Assembly: GCA_016936615.1 (NCBI GenBank)
Contig: JAFGXN010000103.1
Coordinates: 1 to 41,342 of the forward strand
Direction of reading: 5' to 3'
From: Spirochaetales bacterium
GTDB taxonomy: Bacteria > Spirochaetota > Spirochaetia > JAFGXN01
DNA length: 41,342 nucleotides
This document shows, piece by piece, positions 23,285 to 31,859 of the stretch. The notes under the pieces are model-generated. The model worked only from the letters and a program-made list of their open reading frames with translations. It was not told where the DNA came from and did not search any database. The translations under genes were made by a program, and so were the position numbers. The stretch's first letter is position 1. The number at the start of each line of letters is the position of its first letter.

Positions 23285-23368
23285 TTGTCAACCGACGTAG
23301 ATGCCTTTGGCATCAGATGGAATTGACCATCGGGGAGTGAAACTGTTGTCGAGCGTCTGGGTAACAGA
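23285..23368 (+). promoter_or_regulatory. ZTP (pfl) riboswitch upstream of glyA
   Basis: The conserved core of the pfl class is present in order: ACCGACG (23291-23297), stem GATGG/CCATC (23316-23320 and 23327-23331) immediately followed by GGGGAG (23332-23337), then stem CTGTT/AACAG (23343-23347 and 23363-23367) whose loop holds CGTCTGGGT (23354-23362). The GACG of the first block can pair with CGTC of the last, the long-range pseudoknot of this class, where the well-known versions read GGCG with CGCC; this is a compensatory change. An extra hairpin GATGCC-TTT-GGCATC (23300-23314) is inserted. Stem P1 is weak. No U-tract terminator lies between aptamer and gene, so control is probably at translation initiation. 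ZTP signals folate shortage, fitting glyA. Confidence 0.85.
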
Positions 23369-23392
23369 AATTCAACAAAAGAGGGGTTCAAG

Positions 23393-24901
23393 ATGAATTC
23401 TGTAGTAAAATACATTAACAAAGTTGGTGTGGATAAGATTGATTCTGGATTTTTGGCTTATATCGCAAGTCTGGAAAAGGTTAGTGAGGTTTCAAGTGAG
23501 ATCGCTGCTTCTATCGTTAAGGAATTAGAGGCTCAGAGATCTAATTTGAAGTTGATTGCTAGTGAGAACTACTGTTCTTTGTCAACTCAGTTGGCTATGG
23601 GGAATTTGCTTACTGATAAGTATGCAGAGGGTTTTCCTCAACATAGATTCTATGCTGGTTGTGATAATATCGATGATATCGAGTCTTATGCAGTTGATCA
23701 GGCTTGTCAGTTGTTTGGTGCTGAGCATGCGTATGTTCAACCTCATTCAGGTGCTGATGCTAATTTGATTGCTTATTGGGCGATTTTGAATACAAAGATT
23801 GAGATGCCAGAAGTTGCGAAGCTTGGTATTCCTAGTACTGCGAAGATGGATAAGGCTGCTTTTGACGCGTTGAGAGCTAAGCTTGGAAATCAGAGACTTC
23901 TTGGTCTTGATTACTACTCTGGTGGTCACTTGACTCACGGTTATAGATTTAATGTCTCTGCTCAGATGTTTGATGCTTATTCTTACAGCGTTAACAAAGA
24001 GACAGGACTTCTTGACTATGATGAGATTGAGGCTCGTGCTATGGAAGTTAAGCCATTGATTCTTTTGGCTGGTTACTCTGCATACCCACGTGCTATCAAT
24101 TTTAAGAGAATGAAAGAGATTGCTGATAAGGTTGGGGCAGTTTTCATGGTAGATATGGCTCATTTTTCTGGGCTTGTTGCTGCTGGTGTCTTCAAAGGTG
24201 AGTTTAATCCAATCGAGTATGCTGATGTGGTTACTACAACTACTCATAAGACTCTTAGAGGTCCTCGAGGTGGTATGGTTCTTTGTAAAAAAGAGTTTGC
24301 TGAGGCTGTGGATAAGGGTTGTCCTCTTGTTATTGGTGGTCCTCTTCCTCATGTTATGGCTGCGAAAGGTATTGCTTTCAAAGAGGCTAACTCTGCTGAC
24401 TATAAGACTTATGGAGCTAAGATTCTTGAGAACTCAAGGGCTTTGGCTGAGGCTTGTATTGCTGAAGGTATGAAGATTGCAACTGGTGGAACTGATAATC
24501 ACTTATTCTTGATCGATGTTACTGGGTTTGGCTTAAATGGTCGACAGGCTGAGGGTGTCTTGCGAGAGTGTGGAATTACTCTTAATAGAAATGCTCTTCC
24601 GTTTGATGTTAATGGTCCGTGGTATACTAGTGGTCTTCGAATTGGTACACCTGCTACTACAACTTTAGGTATGGGTCTTGCTGAGATGAAAGAGATTGCT
24701 GCTATTCTTAAGCTGGTTCTTTCGAACACTAAGCCAGCGCTTATTGAGTCTGGTGCTAATGCTGGTCAGCCAAGTAAGGCTAAGTATGAGATTGATGACG
24801 CTTCTAAATCAACTGCGATTGCAAGAGTTAAGGCTCTGCTCGACAGGTTTCCAGTCTATCCAGAGTTGGATCTAGACTTTTTAAAAAGCGAATTTGTTTA
24901 A
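23393..24901 (+). CDS. glyA: Serine hydroxymethyltransferase, long form
   Basis: 502 residues, about 80 longer than the usual bacterial enzyme. A PLP enzyme that converts serine and tetrahydrofolate to glycine and methylene-tetrahydrofolate. Motifs: LIASENYCS, KYAEGFPQHRFYAGC, VQPHSGADAN, VDMAHFSGLVAAG, and TTTHKTLRGPRGG with the PLP lysine at K286. The extra length lies in an N-terminal extension of about 35 residues and in an insertion around residues 125-190 (STAKMDKAAFDALRAKLG region), as in treponemal SHMTs. GAGGGG stands seven bases before the ATG. It has its own promoter, ZTP riboswitch and terminator, so it is a single-gene unit. Confidence 0.96.
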   Translation: MNSVVKYINKVGVDKIDSGFLAYIASLEKVSEVSSEIAASIVKELEAQRSNLKLIASENYCSLSTQLAMGNLLTDKYAEGFPQHRFYAGCDNIDDIESYAVDQACQLFGAEHAYVQPHSGADANLIAYWAILNTKIEMPEVAKLGIPSTAKMDKAAFDALRAKLGNQRLLGLDYYSGGHLTHGYRFNVSAQMFDAYSYSVNKETGLLDYDEIEARAMEVKPLILLAGYSAYPRAINFKRMKEIADKVGAVFMVDMAHFSGLVAAGVFKGEFNPIEYADVVTTTTHKTLRGPRGGMVLCKKEFAEAVDKGCPLVIGGPLPHVMAAKGIAFKEANSADYKTYGAKILENSRALAEACIAEGMKIATGGTDNHLFLIDVTGFGLNGRQAEGVLRECGITLNRNALPFDVNGPWYTSGLRIGTPATTTLGMGLAEMKEIAAILKLVLSNTKPALIESGANAGQPSKAKYEIDDASKSTAIARVKALLDRFPVYPELDLDFLKSEFV

Positions 24902-24909
24902 TATACAAG

Positions 24910-24937
24910 GCTAGGTCACTTCGGCCTAGCTTTTTTT
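24910..24937 (+). terminator. Terminator of glyA
   Basis: GCTAGGTC (24910-24917), loop ACTTC, GGCCTAGC (24923-24930), an 8-bp stem with one G-U pair, followed by seven T. Confidence 0.92.
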
Positions 24938-24983
24938 GACTATATTACTGCTTCCTTCGTGGAGTAATTTAAAGGGGTTTTGT

Positions 24984-26819
24984 ATGGTTAATACTTTGAG
25001 AAGTGATACAACTACTAAGTTGCGAAGAATGGCTGGAGCTAGGGCTTTATGGCGAGCTAACGGCATGGAAGAGGAGATGATTGGCAAGCCAGTAATTGGT
25101 ATTGTGAACTCTTTTACTCAATTTGTTCCAGGACATATGCATCTGCACTCAATCGGTCAAGAGTGTAAGGCTATTTTTGAAAAAGAAGGTTGGTTCGCCG
25201 CGGAATTCAATACTATGGCGATTTGTGACGGTATCGCGATGGGGCACGACGGGATGCTTTATTCGCTTCCTTCGCGTGAGATTATCGCAGATACTGTTGA
25301 ATATATGGCGAATGCCCATAAGGTTGATGCTCTTTTGTGTATCAGTAATTGTGACAAGATTACTCCGGGTATGTTGATGGCTGCGATGCGGCTGAATATC
25401 CCGTGTGTCTTTGTCTCTGGTGGCCCAATGGAGGCTGGTAAGTTTCAGGGAAAAAGTTATGATCTAGTCGATGCTATGGTTATTTCGGCTGATTCTACTG
25501 TCTCTGATGAGGTTTGTGAGGGTGTTGAGCATAATGCCTGTCCAACTTGCGGCTCTTGTTCTGGGATGTTTACTGCAAACAGCATGAATTGTCTCAACGA
25601 GGCACTTGGTCTTGCACTTCCAGGTAATGGAACAATCGTAGCGACTCATGTTAACCGCAAGAGGCTTTTTACTGATGCTTGTAAGGTGCTTATTGAGAAT
25701 GTACGACGATATTATGAGTATGGCGATGATGCTGTTCTTCCGAGATCCATCGCCACCAAGCAGACTTTCATGAATGCAATGAGCCTTGATATTGCGATGG
25801 GCGGTTCGACAAATACAGTCTTGCACTTGTTGGCAATTGCTCGCGAAGCTGAGGTTGATTTTACAATGGAAGATATCGATGCCTTGTCAAAGAAGATTCC
25901 TTGTATCTGTAAGGTTGCACCAAACGGCTCATACCACATTGAAGATGTTAATCGGGCTGGTGGAGTTCTCAGCATTTTAGGTGAACTTGACAGGGCTGGG
26001 CTAATCGATACCTCTGTAAAAAGAGTCGATTACCTTAGTTTGAAGTATGCCTTGAAGGATAATGATCTATTGAACAAGAATATTACGCAGAAAGCACTTG
26101 AGAACTGGAACTCAGCCCCTTGTGGTGTGAAAAACCTCACACTTGGCTCTCAGTCTTCAGTTTTTAAAGAGCTTGACTCGAATAGACAGAGTGGATGTAT
26201 CCGCAATGTTAGATTTGCATACTCTCAGGATGGTGGTTTAGCAGTATTGGCAGGGAATCTTGCTTTAAATGGCTGTATTGTCAAGACTGCTGGTGTTGAT
26301 GAGTCGAATTTGACATTTACAGGGCCTGCTAAGGTCTATGAATCTCAGGACGAGGCTTGCGAGGCTATACTTGGGGGAAAAGTTGTTGCTGGTGATGTGG
26401 TAATTATTCGTTACGAGGGACCAAAGGGCGGACCTGGAATGCAGGAGATGCTCTATCCAACCTCATATCTGAAATCAATGCATCTTGGCAAGGCTTGCGC
26501 ACTGATTACTGACGGGCGATTCTCAGGCGGTACGAGTGGTCTATCAATCGGCCACGTCTCTCCCGAGGCAGCAGCAGGCGGTAATATCGGTCTTGTTCGT
26601 GACGGCGATGTTATCGCAATAGATATTCCAGCACGAAAGATTGAGATTCAGATTTCTGATTCTGAACTTGCAGCTAGGCGCGAGGCTGAGCTTGCTAAAG
26701 GCGCTAAGGCGTTTAAGCCAGTTAATCGTGATAGAGTTGTCTCTAAGTCGTTGCAGATGTATGCACACTTTGCAGAGAGTGCTGACAAGGGCGCAGTTAG
26801 GGTCTACAGGGAAGAGTAA
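24984..26819 (+). CDS. ilvD: Dihydroxy-acid dehydratase
   Basis: 611 residues, full length for IlvD. An iron-sulfur dehydratase that makes the 2-oxo acids leading to valine, leucine and isoleucine. Motifs: [33 protein letters not shown] with cluster Cys, [13 protein letters not shown], and [20 protein letters not shown] near the C-terminus. The start is the ATG at 24984, 8 bp after AAGGGG; an upstream in-frame ATG (24936) adds a tail coded by the glyA terminator flank and has no ribosome site. No other ilv gene is present in the window, and it has its own terminator. Confidence 0.96.
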   Translation: MVNTLRSDTTTKLRRMAGARALWRANGMEEEMIGKPVIGIVNSFTQFVPGHMHLHSIGQECKAIFEKEGWFAAEFNTMAICDGIAMGHDGMLYSLPSREIIADTVEYMANAHKVDALLCISNCDKITPGMLMAAMRLNIPCVFVSGGPMEAGKFQGKSYDLVDAMVISADSTVSDEVCEGVEHNACPTCGSCSGMFTANSMNCLNEALGLALPGNGTIVATHVNRKRLFTDACKVLIENVRRYYEYGDDAVLPRSIATKQTFMNAMSLDIAMGGSTNTVLHLLAIAREAEVDFTMEDIDALSKKIPCICKVAPNGSYHIEDVNRAGGVLSILGELDRAGLIDTSVKRVDYLSLKYALKDNDLLNKNITQKALENWNSAPCGVKNLTLGSQSSVFKELDSNRQSGCIRNVRFAYSQDGGLAVLAGNLALNGCIVKTAGVDESNLTFTGPAKVYESQDEACEAILGGKVVAGDVVIIRYEGPKGGPGMQEMLYPTSYLKSMHLGKACALITDGRFSGGTSGLSIGHVSPEAAAGGNIGLVRDGDVIAIDIPARKIEIQISDSELAARREAELAKGAKAFKPVNRDRVVSKSLQMYAHFAESADKGAVRVYREE

Positions 26820-26851
26820 CACAGTGTTGCTGAAAGTGGCACAGGTGAGAG

Positions 26852-26878
26852 AAGGGCTGTCGTAAGGCAGCCTTTTTT
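26852..26878 (+). terminator. Terminator of ilvD
   Basis: AAGGGCTG (26852-26859) pairs with CAGCCTTT (26868-26875), 8 bp with one G-U pair, loop TCGTAAGG; the 3' arm runs into a six-T tract (26873-26878). Confidence 0.85.
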
Positions 26879-26900
26879 CGATTATAAAAAAGGCGGAATT

Positions 26901-27887
26901 ATGGAGTTTGAAAAACTATCACCAGATGTTGTGATTGATTGTGTTCAGAAGCATCTAGGAGTTGAGCTCAAGAATATTGTAGATACATACTCAAGTTACA
27001 TTAACAGGGTCTTTGGGCTTTCTGATTTTGATGGGAACCGCTATATTGTTAAATTTTATCGGGGAGGAAGGTGGAATCCGCTAGCATTAGCAGGTGAGCA
27101 CCTTTTTTTGAGTGACTTGGCGAAGGCGGAGATTCCTGTTGTCGCACCAATCCCTAATTGTGATGGTCGAACCCTCTCAATCTGTTCTGGCCTCTTTTTT
27201 GCTCTCTTTCCATTCCGTTCAGGGCGATTGTTCGAGATTAACTGCGACGAAGACTGGGTTCGCGTCGGGTCGCTGATCGGTCGAATGCACACAGTCGCCT
27301 TAACTCGCAGTGCTGACCACCGTCTGATCTATACGCCATCTGAGCTGACCTGCGTCCAGCTTCAGGCTATCCTCGATAGCGAAATTATCCCTGAGGAGCT
27401 TGAAGATGAGTTTGCTGATCTTAATAACGAGATTCTTGACATAATTGAACCACTGTTTGAAGGAGTGACTCTTCAGCGAATACATGGTGATTGTCATAGG
27501 GCAAATATTTTAGATCGGGCTAGCGAGGGGCTAATGCTGATTGATTTTGATGATATGTGTAGTGGACCTGCGATTCAAGACTTGTGGCTACTTCTTCCTG
27601 AACTCTATTGTGATGCAAGGCGCGAGTTTAATCTACTTCTTGAGGGATATACCCAGTTCTGCAAGTTTGATTATTCGACAATCAAGCTTATCGAACCTCT
27701 TCGCTACATGAGAATTATCTATTTCCTTAGTTGGTGTATCTCGCAGCAGCATGATTCTAGCTTTGAGAAAAATTTCCCTGGTTTCGGGACTAGAGTCTTC
27801 TGGGAAAAAGAGTTACATGATCTGAGACAACAAAAAGAGATTATTATCGACCACTTAGAGCTTACTAACAACAGCTTTACCTTTTAG
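26901..27887 (+). CDS. srkA: SrkA/YihE-type stress response kinase
   Basis: 328 residues, the same length as E. coli SrkA (YihE), which belongs to the aminoglycoside-phosphotransferase-like kinase fold. Matching segments run end to end: INRVFGL, YIVKFYRGGRWN (ATP-binding Lys), HGDCHRANIL (catalytic loop Asp), IDFDDMCSGPAIQDLW (metal-binding Asp) and LIEPLRYMRIIYFLSW. SrkA is a Ser/Thr kinase that protects against stress-induced death in enterobacteria; the role here is by analogy. A weak AAGGCGG precedes the ATG. It ends 11 bp from the convergent DUF2085 gene. Confidence 0.92.
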   Translation: MEFEKLSPDVVIDCVQKHLGVELKNIVDTYSSYINRVFGLSDFDGNRYIVKFYRGGRWNPLALAGEHLFLSDLAKAEIPVVAPIPNCDGRTLSICSGLFFALFPFRSGRLFEINCDEDWVRVGSLIGRMHTVALTRSADHRLIYTPSELTCVQLQAILDSEIIPEELEDEFADLNNEILDIIEPLFEGVTLQRIHGDCHRANILDRASEGLMLIDFDDMCSGPAIQDLWLLLPELYCDARREFNLLLEGYTQFCKFDYSTIKLIEPLRYMRIIYFLSWCISQQHDSSFEKNFPGFGTRVFWEKELHDLRQQKEIIIDHLELTNNSFTF

Positions 27888-27898
27888 ATGATAGAAAA

Positions 27899-28606
27899 TT
27901 AATAATCAAGTATCAATTGTAGTAGTTGATCAAATATGGCAGTCGCAGCATATCCAAACATTAGTCCTGTAATTGTTCTTCGTGCAGGAGTACTTTCAAA
28001 CTCAAGTGGATACTCATATTGTAATTTTCCATCTATGTACATGGGTAAAAGCATGAGGGTGTAAATTCCTATATGTAGAAGTCGTTGTTCCCATTTCTCC
28101 CAGTCGGCAATTTGAAATGCATCCCAGATAAATGAGTCAAAGTGGCCGAGCCAGACACCAAGATACATTGCAGTACATCTCTGGCAGAGAGGCATATATG
28201 AGCCATTAGAGTATTGCCAAGTTCGTATATTCCACTGGTGACACCATGGACCATATATTCTGTCATATATAAAATCCTTGTGCTCCTGATTTTCAATTAC
28301 AGGTGCAATAAACATAAGCAAGGTATTGGCAGTAAATCCAGCTAGGGTCACAGATTTTACCGTCCAGTAAATTCCCTCTTTTGCCTCTTGTGGTATAGGA
28401 ATATATGTCCAGTCAACATATTTCTTGTCTGCGTTTGGATCAGTATTCTCAATTGATGGACGTTCAGTATATTTTGTACTATTAGAATATTCAGCCGAGT
28501 GGGTAGCAATCTCAAATAGATTGTAGGTTAGTTTGAACTCTTGATTTGAAAAAATTGAATTCCCCATAAAAAAGATAATAATTGTTGATATAATAATTTT
28601 TTTCAT
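27899..28606 (-). CDS. DUF2085 membrane protein
   Basis: 235 residues from the ATG at 28606, chosen because it begins a signal/membrane segment (MKKIIISTIIIFFMGNSIFS); the upstream in-frame ATG (28696) would overlap the rpsU promoter region. Diagnostic of DUF2085 is the pair CHQW and LCQRCTAMYLGVWLG in the middle, with a conserved Cys set that could bind metal or form disulfides. About four membrane segments (residues 85-108, 150-165, 180-198, 210-230). Function unknown. Divergent from rpsU. Confidence 0.85.
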   Translation of the reverse strand: MKKIIISTIIIFFMGNSIFSNQEFKLTYNLFEIATHSAEYSNSTKYTERPSIENTDPNADKKYVDWTYIPIPQEAKEGIYWTVKSVTLAGFTANTLLMFIAPVIENQEHKDFIYDRIYGPWCHQWNIRTWQYSNGSYMPLCQRCTAMYLGVWLGHFDSFIWDAFQIADWEKWEQRLLHIGIYTLMLLPMYIDGKLQYEYPLEFESTPARRTITGLMFGYAATAIFDQLLQLILDY

Positions 28607-28649
28607 ACTGCTATTATCTCTCTCTTTTGGCAAAACTTCAATAGATGTA

Positions 28650-28677
28650 TTGACAATTTTGATAAAATTTATAATAC
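28650..28677 (+). promoter_or_regulatory. Promoter of rpsU
   Basis: TTGACA (28650-28655) with overlapping -10 candidates TATAAT (28670-28675, 14-bp spacer) and TAATAC (28672-28677, 16-bp spacer). The second spacing is the more usual. Confidence 0.5.
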
Positions 28678-28719
28678 TAACTGAGTAAGAGCACACGCAT
28701 TGCAGAGGGGGTGATTTTT

Positions 28720-28932
28720 ATCGCTTACGTTAAAGTTGACGACAATGATTCTTTAGAGAAAGCTATCAAAAAATTTAAGAGAATGGTAGAAAAAGAAGGT
28801 ATCATCCGAGAGTGGAAGAAGAGAGAATACTTTGAGAAGCCTTCTACAATTAAGAATAGAAAGAAAAAATCTCTTGAAAGAAAGAGAATGAAAAAATTGC
28901 GAAAAATGCAACAAATGTCTAAAGCTAGCTAA
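28720..28932 (+). CDS. rpsU: 30S ribosomal protein S21, apparent AUC start
   Basis: 70 residues in the standard S21 form: (M)[19 protein letters not shown], then [18 protein letters not shown] and a Lys/Arg-rich tail. S21 normally begins Met-Ala-x-Val, and the codon at that place is ATC (28720). The only common in-frame start, GTG at 28711, and the ATT at 28714 both lie inside the Shine-Dalgarno GGGGGTGAT (28707-28715), which matches the full anti-SD complement at 8 of 9 bases; its core is 8 nt from ATC, the ideal spacing. An AUC start is therefore the best reading, with a base error as the alternative. Confidence 0.9.
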   Translation: MAYVKVDDNDSLEKAIKKFKRMVEKEGIIREWKKREYFEKPSTIKNRKKKSLERKRMKKLRKMQQMSKAS

Positions 28933-28936
28933 TAGC

Positions 28937-28964
28937 AAAACTGTCCTTTTGGGCAGTTTTTTTT
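28937..28964 (+). terminator. Terminator of rpsU
   Basis: AAAACTGTCC (28937-28946), loop TTTT, GGGCAGTTTT (28951-28960), ten pairs with one G-U, ending in eight T. Confidence 0.93.
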
Positions 28965-29040
28965 ATTTATATGCTAGAAAAAACTTAATTAAAAAGCTAA
29001 TATTATGTTATAGTTATAATAGCGTAATAAGAGGTATTAA

Positions 29041-30024
29041 ATGAGTAATTTAAAAACAAAATATATGGGACTAGAATTGAACAATCCGATTATTGTATCT
29101 AGTTCTAAGCTTACTGGAACCTTGGAGAATCTCCTTGAATGTGAGAAAAACATGGCTGGAGCTGTTGTCTTGAAATCTATTTTTGAGGAGCAGTTAATGG
29201 CTCAGACAAATTCTGCAGTTGCTGATCTTGATGTCTTCCAACATGCTGATGCATATGATTTTTTCAATAAGTCAACTGAGAACTATTTTATGAATGAGTA
29301 TTTGAAATTTATTGAGGATGCGAAGAAGACGATTTCAATTCCTGTGATTGCTAGCTTGAATTGTGTCTCTTCAGGTAACTGGATAGAGTATGCGAGCCGT
29401 ATTGAGGCTGTTGGAGCTGATGCACTTGAATTAAATATGTATATTTTACCAGCAGATGCTGGGCTCAGTTCATCTGAAATCGAGGCTAAGTATTTAGATG
29501 TTGTAAAAAAATTGAAAAATAAACTAAAGATTCCTGTTGCTTTGAAAATTGGTTCAAACTTTTCTGGTATGGCAAATTTTTTCAAGAAGCTTGACACTCT
29601 TGGGCTAGATGGTATAGTTCTTTTTAATAGGTTCTATAATTTAGATTTTAACATAGAGAAAGAGATTCTTGTCGCAGGTAAGATATTTAGTCAGCGCAAT
29701 GAAATCTATAACACCTTGAGATGGACTGCTCTATCTTCTGGTGAGTTAAATGCTGATATTGCTGCAAATACAGGAATTCACTCTGGTGAAGATGTTATTA
29801 AGATGCTATTAGCTGGAGCTAAGGCAGTAGAGATTTGCAGTGCCTTCTATGAAAAAGGGCTAGGTCATATTAAAACTTTACAAGCTGAGCTTCGTGATTG
29901 GATGATTCGTCACGATTACTCTTCAATTGATCAATTCTGCGGTAAATTATGCCAGGAGAGAAGTGTTAATCCATCTGTTTATGAGAGAGCACAATATATC
30001 AAGGCTATAACAGGATTAGAATAA
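29041..30024 (+). CDS. Dihydroorotate dehydrogenase-like flavoprotein
   Basis: 327 residues, a TIM-barrel FMN protein of the PyrD superfamily (the 'dihydroorotate dehydrogenase-like' branch). Visible: YMGLELNNPIIVSSSKLTG at the start, LELNMYILPA, VALKIGSNFSGMANF with an FMN-contacting Lys, and GIHSGEDVIKMLLAGAKAVEI for phosphate binding. Loop residues of true PyrD (the catalytic Cys or Ser loop) are not evident, so the substrate is uncertain. GAGG precedes the ATG. It opens a closely packed operon that ends in two TPR proteins. Confidence 0.85.
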   Translation: MSNLKTKYMGLELNNPIIVSSSKLTGTLENLLECEKNMAGAVVLKSIFEEQLMAQTNSAVADLDVFQHADAYDFFNKSTENYFMNEYLKFIEDAKKTISIPVIASLNCVSSGNWIEYASRIEAVGADALELNMYILPADAGLSSSEIEAKYLDVVKKLKNKLKIPVALKIGSNFSGMANFFKKLDTLGLDGIVLFNRFYNLDFNIEKEILVAGKIFSQRNEIYNTLRWTALSSGELNADIAANTGIHSGEDVIKMLLAGAKAVEICSAFYEKGLGHIKTLQAELRDWMIRHDYSSIDQFCGKLCQERSVNPSVYERAQYIKAITGLE

Positions 30025-30025
30025 T

Positions 30026-31171
30026 ATGATTTTAAAGAAACCGAGTTACGATTTCACAGATATGGAAGCCTTTAAGGGTCAAGCTTTTAAAGATGCTTTG
30101 AATTATATCGCAAATGATTATGATACCCTTAGTAAGTTTAGGAAATTTTTCAAACCGTATGTTCCACCACCTTTTTCGAAACTTTATGATAAGATCTTTG
30201 TTAATCGAATTAAGAAATACCTTCTCTCGTTTAAGTCGGTGGATGATTTTCAGGCGAATTTTATCTCAAATAAGGTTCTCAAACATATTCTCAATAGCAG
30301 TGTAGATAAATTTTCTTTTGAGGGGCTTGAGAAGCTTGATACAAAGGAGAGATATCTCTTTGTGAGCAATCATAGGGATATTGTGTTAGATCCAGCTCTG
30401 TTTAATTATGCCCTGTTTAAGGCAGGATTTACCTCGGCACAGATTGCTTTTGGTGATAATTTGATATATAACCGCTTTGTAGAGTATTTAATTCGTATCA
30501 ATAAAGGTTTTGTAGTACGGCGTAATCTTTCGCAGCGAGAGCAATTGCAAGAATCTATGAAGTTATCTGCCTATATTAACCATACTTTAGAGAATAATGA
30601 ATCAATTTGGATAGCACAACGAAGTGGAAGAGCAAAAGATGGCAATGATTTTACTCGTACTGCAATACTAAAGATGTTCTATTTGTCAAAGCGTAAGCAG
30701 TTTTCATTTCAAGAGTATGTTAAATGGGCAAAGATTGTTCCAGTCTCTATCTCTTATGAGTATGATCCTTGCGATATTAAAAAGGCTGCAGAACTAGCAG
30801 ATCCTGACTTTAAGAAGAATAAGATGGATGATATAAATAGTATTCGCCTGGGAATTGAGAAGCAAAAAGGTTCTATTAAGGTGGTATTTGGCGATGTCCT
30901 TGAGTCTGACTCCAAAAAGCCAAAATATGCGGCTGATTTGTTAGATCATCAGATTATAAATAATTATTATTTATGGCCATCTAATTATATATCCTATGAT
31001 CTTTTGAATTATTCTGATAAATATAAAGATTTTTATACAGAGACGCAGAAGAGTGATTTCTTAAAAAGGTATAAAGATGTGGATAGCGAAGTCTTTAAGT
31101 TTGTTTTGCACCAGTATGCTAATCCTGTCTTTAACAAGAATATTGTAAGAATAGGGGAAAAAGATGATTAA
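30026..31171 (+). CDS. PlsC/PlsB-like glycerophosphate acyltransferase-fold protein
   Basis: 381 residues. The acyltransferase motif I appears as FVSNHRDIVLDPALF (H-R-D-I-V-L-D, HX4D) around residue 115, followed by FVVRRNLSQREQ, and motif III-like IWIAQRSGRAKDG, where the usual EGTRS is replaced by QRSGR. KIVPVSISYEYDP fits motif IV. It probably acylates a glycerolipid or related substrate at the inner membrane. The ATG is one base after the preceding stop, and the gene overlaps the next by 8 nt. Confidence 0.82.
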   Translation: MILKKPSYDFTDMEAFKGQAFKDALNYIANDYDTLSKFRKFFKPYVPPPFSKLYDKIFVNRIKKYLLSFKSVDDFQANFISNKVLKHILNSSVDKFSFEGLEKLDTKERYLFVSNHRDIVLDPALFNYALFKAGFTSAQIAFGDNLIYNRFVEYLIRINKGFVVRRNLSQREQLQESMKLSAYINHTLENNESIWIAQRSGRAKDGNDFTRTAILKMFYLSKRKQFSFQEYVKWAKIVPVSISYEYDPCDIKKAAELADPDFKKNKMDDINSIRLGIEKQKGSIKVVFGDVLESDSKKPKYAADLLDHQIINNYYLWPSNYISYDLLNYSDKYKDFYTETQKSDFLKRYKDVDSEVFKFVLHQYANPVFNKNIVRIGEKDD

Positions 31172-31847
31172 GCGCGGTTCAATTTATATTTTTACTATAT
31201 TAGTTCTTCTCTTCGTCTCTTGTGAATCTTCTGCGCCAGAGATCTCTGTCGTTCACTGGCAGCTAATATTAGTAAATGATCTTGAGAGAAATATTCAGTA
31301 TGAGAAATTGAGTGTTTTTTTGCAGGCAAGTGATGAAGATGGAGAAAAAGATCTTGATCAAATTTATGTAATAAATGATGAGAATGAGCTTTACTGGGAA
31401 ATTGGTTCTGCTCAATGGACCACCATGGAGAGGGATGGATCTAAGTGGTATGGTTATTCTGATTTTACCATGTATGACAAATCTCCGTTTCCTCGTGGAA
31501 AATATAGATTTATGGTTACAGATGTCTCTGGAGAACGGGATGAGAAGGAGATTTTTGTAAATATTGACAGATTAGATCCTGCTAAAATTAAATTTCCCTC
31601 TATTTCAGTCAAAGATGAGAAGTTTTATGTCGATACTGAATATGAGAACGTTATGACAATAATTTATGATGCTAATAATCGTTACATAAATGGAAATATT
31701 ATCGAATATGATGTAACGCCTATTAGAGAGTTTCCAGATTTTACTAGTCTGTATGCTGGGAGAAGGAATAAATTATTCTTATACGTTGTTACTGATGGAG
31801 GTTATGGTCTATTAAATGGGCCATATAAGGACCTGATTCAACAGTGA
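31164..31847 (+). CDS. Lipoprotein, unknown function
   Basis: 227 residues. The signal MIKRGSIYIFTILVLLFVSC ends in a lipobox Cys at 20. The mature chain is beta-rich and reads like one or two Ig-like folds (LSVFLQASDEDGEKDLDQIYV, KYRFMVTDVSGERDEKEIFV). No family is recognised. It overlaps the acyltransferase gene by 8 nt, so the two are translationally coupled. Confidence 0.78.
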   Translation: MIKRGSIYIFTILVLLFVSCESSAPEISVVHWQLILVNDLERNIQYEKLSVFLQASDEDGEKDLDQIYVINDENELYWEIGSAQWTTMERDGSKWYGYSDFTMYDKSPFPRGKYRFMVTDVSGERDEKEIFVNIDRLDPAKIKFPSISVKDEKFYVDTEYENVMTIIYDANNRYINGNIIEYDVTPIREFPDFTSLYAGRRNKLFLYVVTDGGYGLLNGPYKDLIQQ

Positions 31848-31859
31848 TGTGAGGTCGTA

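Noticed and set aside
23747-24352. Antisense ORF of 201 codons within glyA
   Set aside because: It lies opposite a clearly conserved SHMT coding region, is rich in Ser/Lys/Asn as expected for a reverse-frame shadow, and has no ribosome site.
24938-24983. Leader or attenuator upstream of ilvD
   Set aside because: Only 46 bp separate the glyA terminator from the ATG, with no leader peptide, T-box or second hairpin visible.
28696-28711. Longer DUF2085 start at 28696 and rpsU start at GTG 28711
   Set aside because: The former would run through the rpsU promoter and precede a clear signal sequence; the latter lies inside the Shine-Dalgarno.
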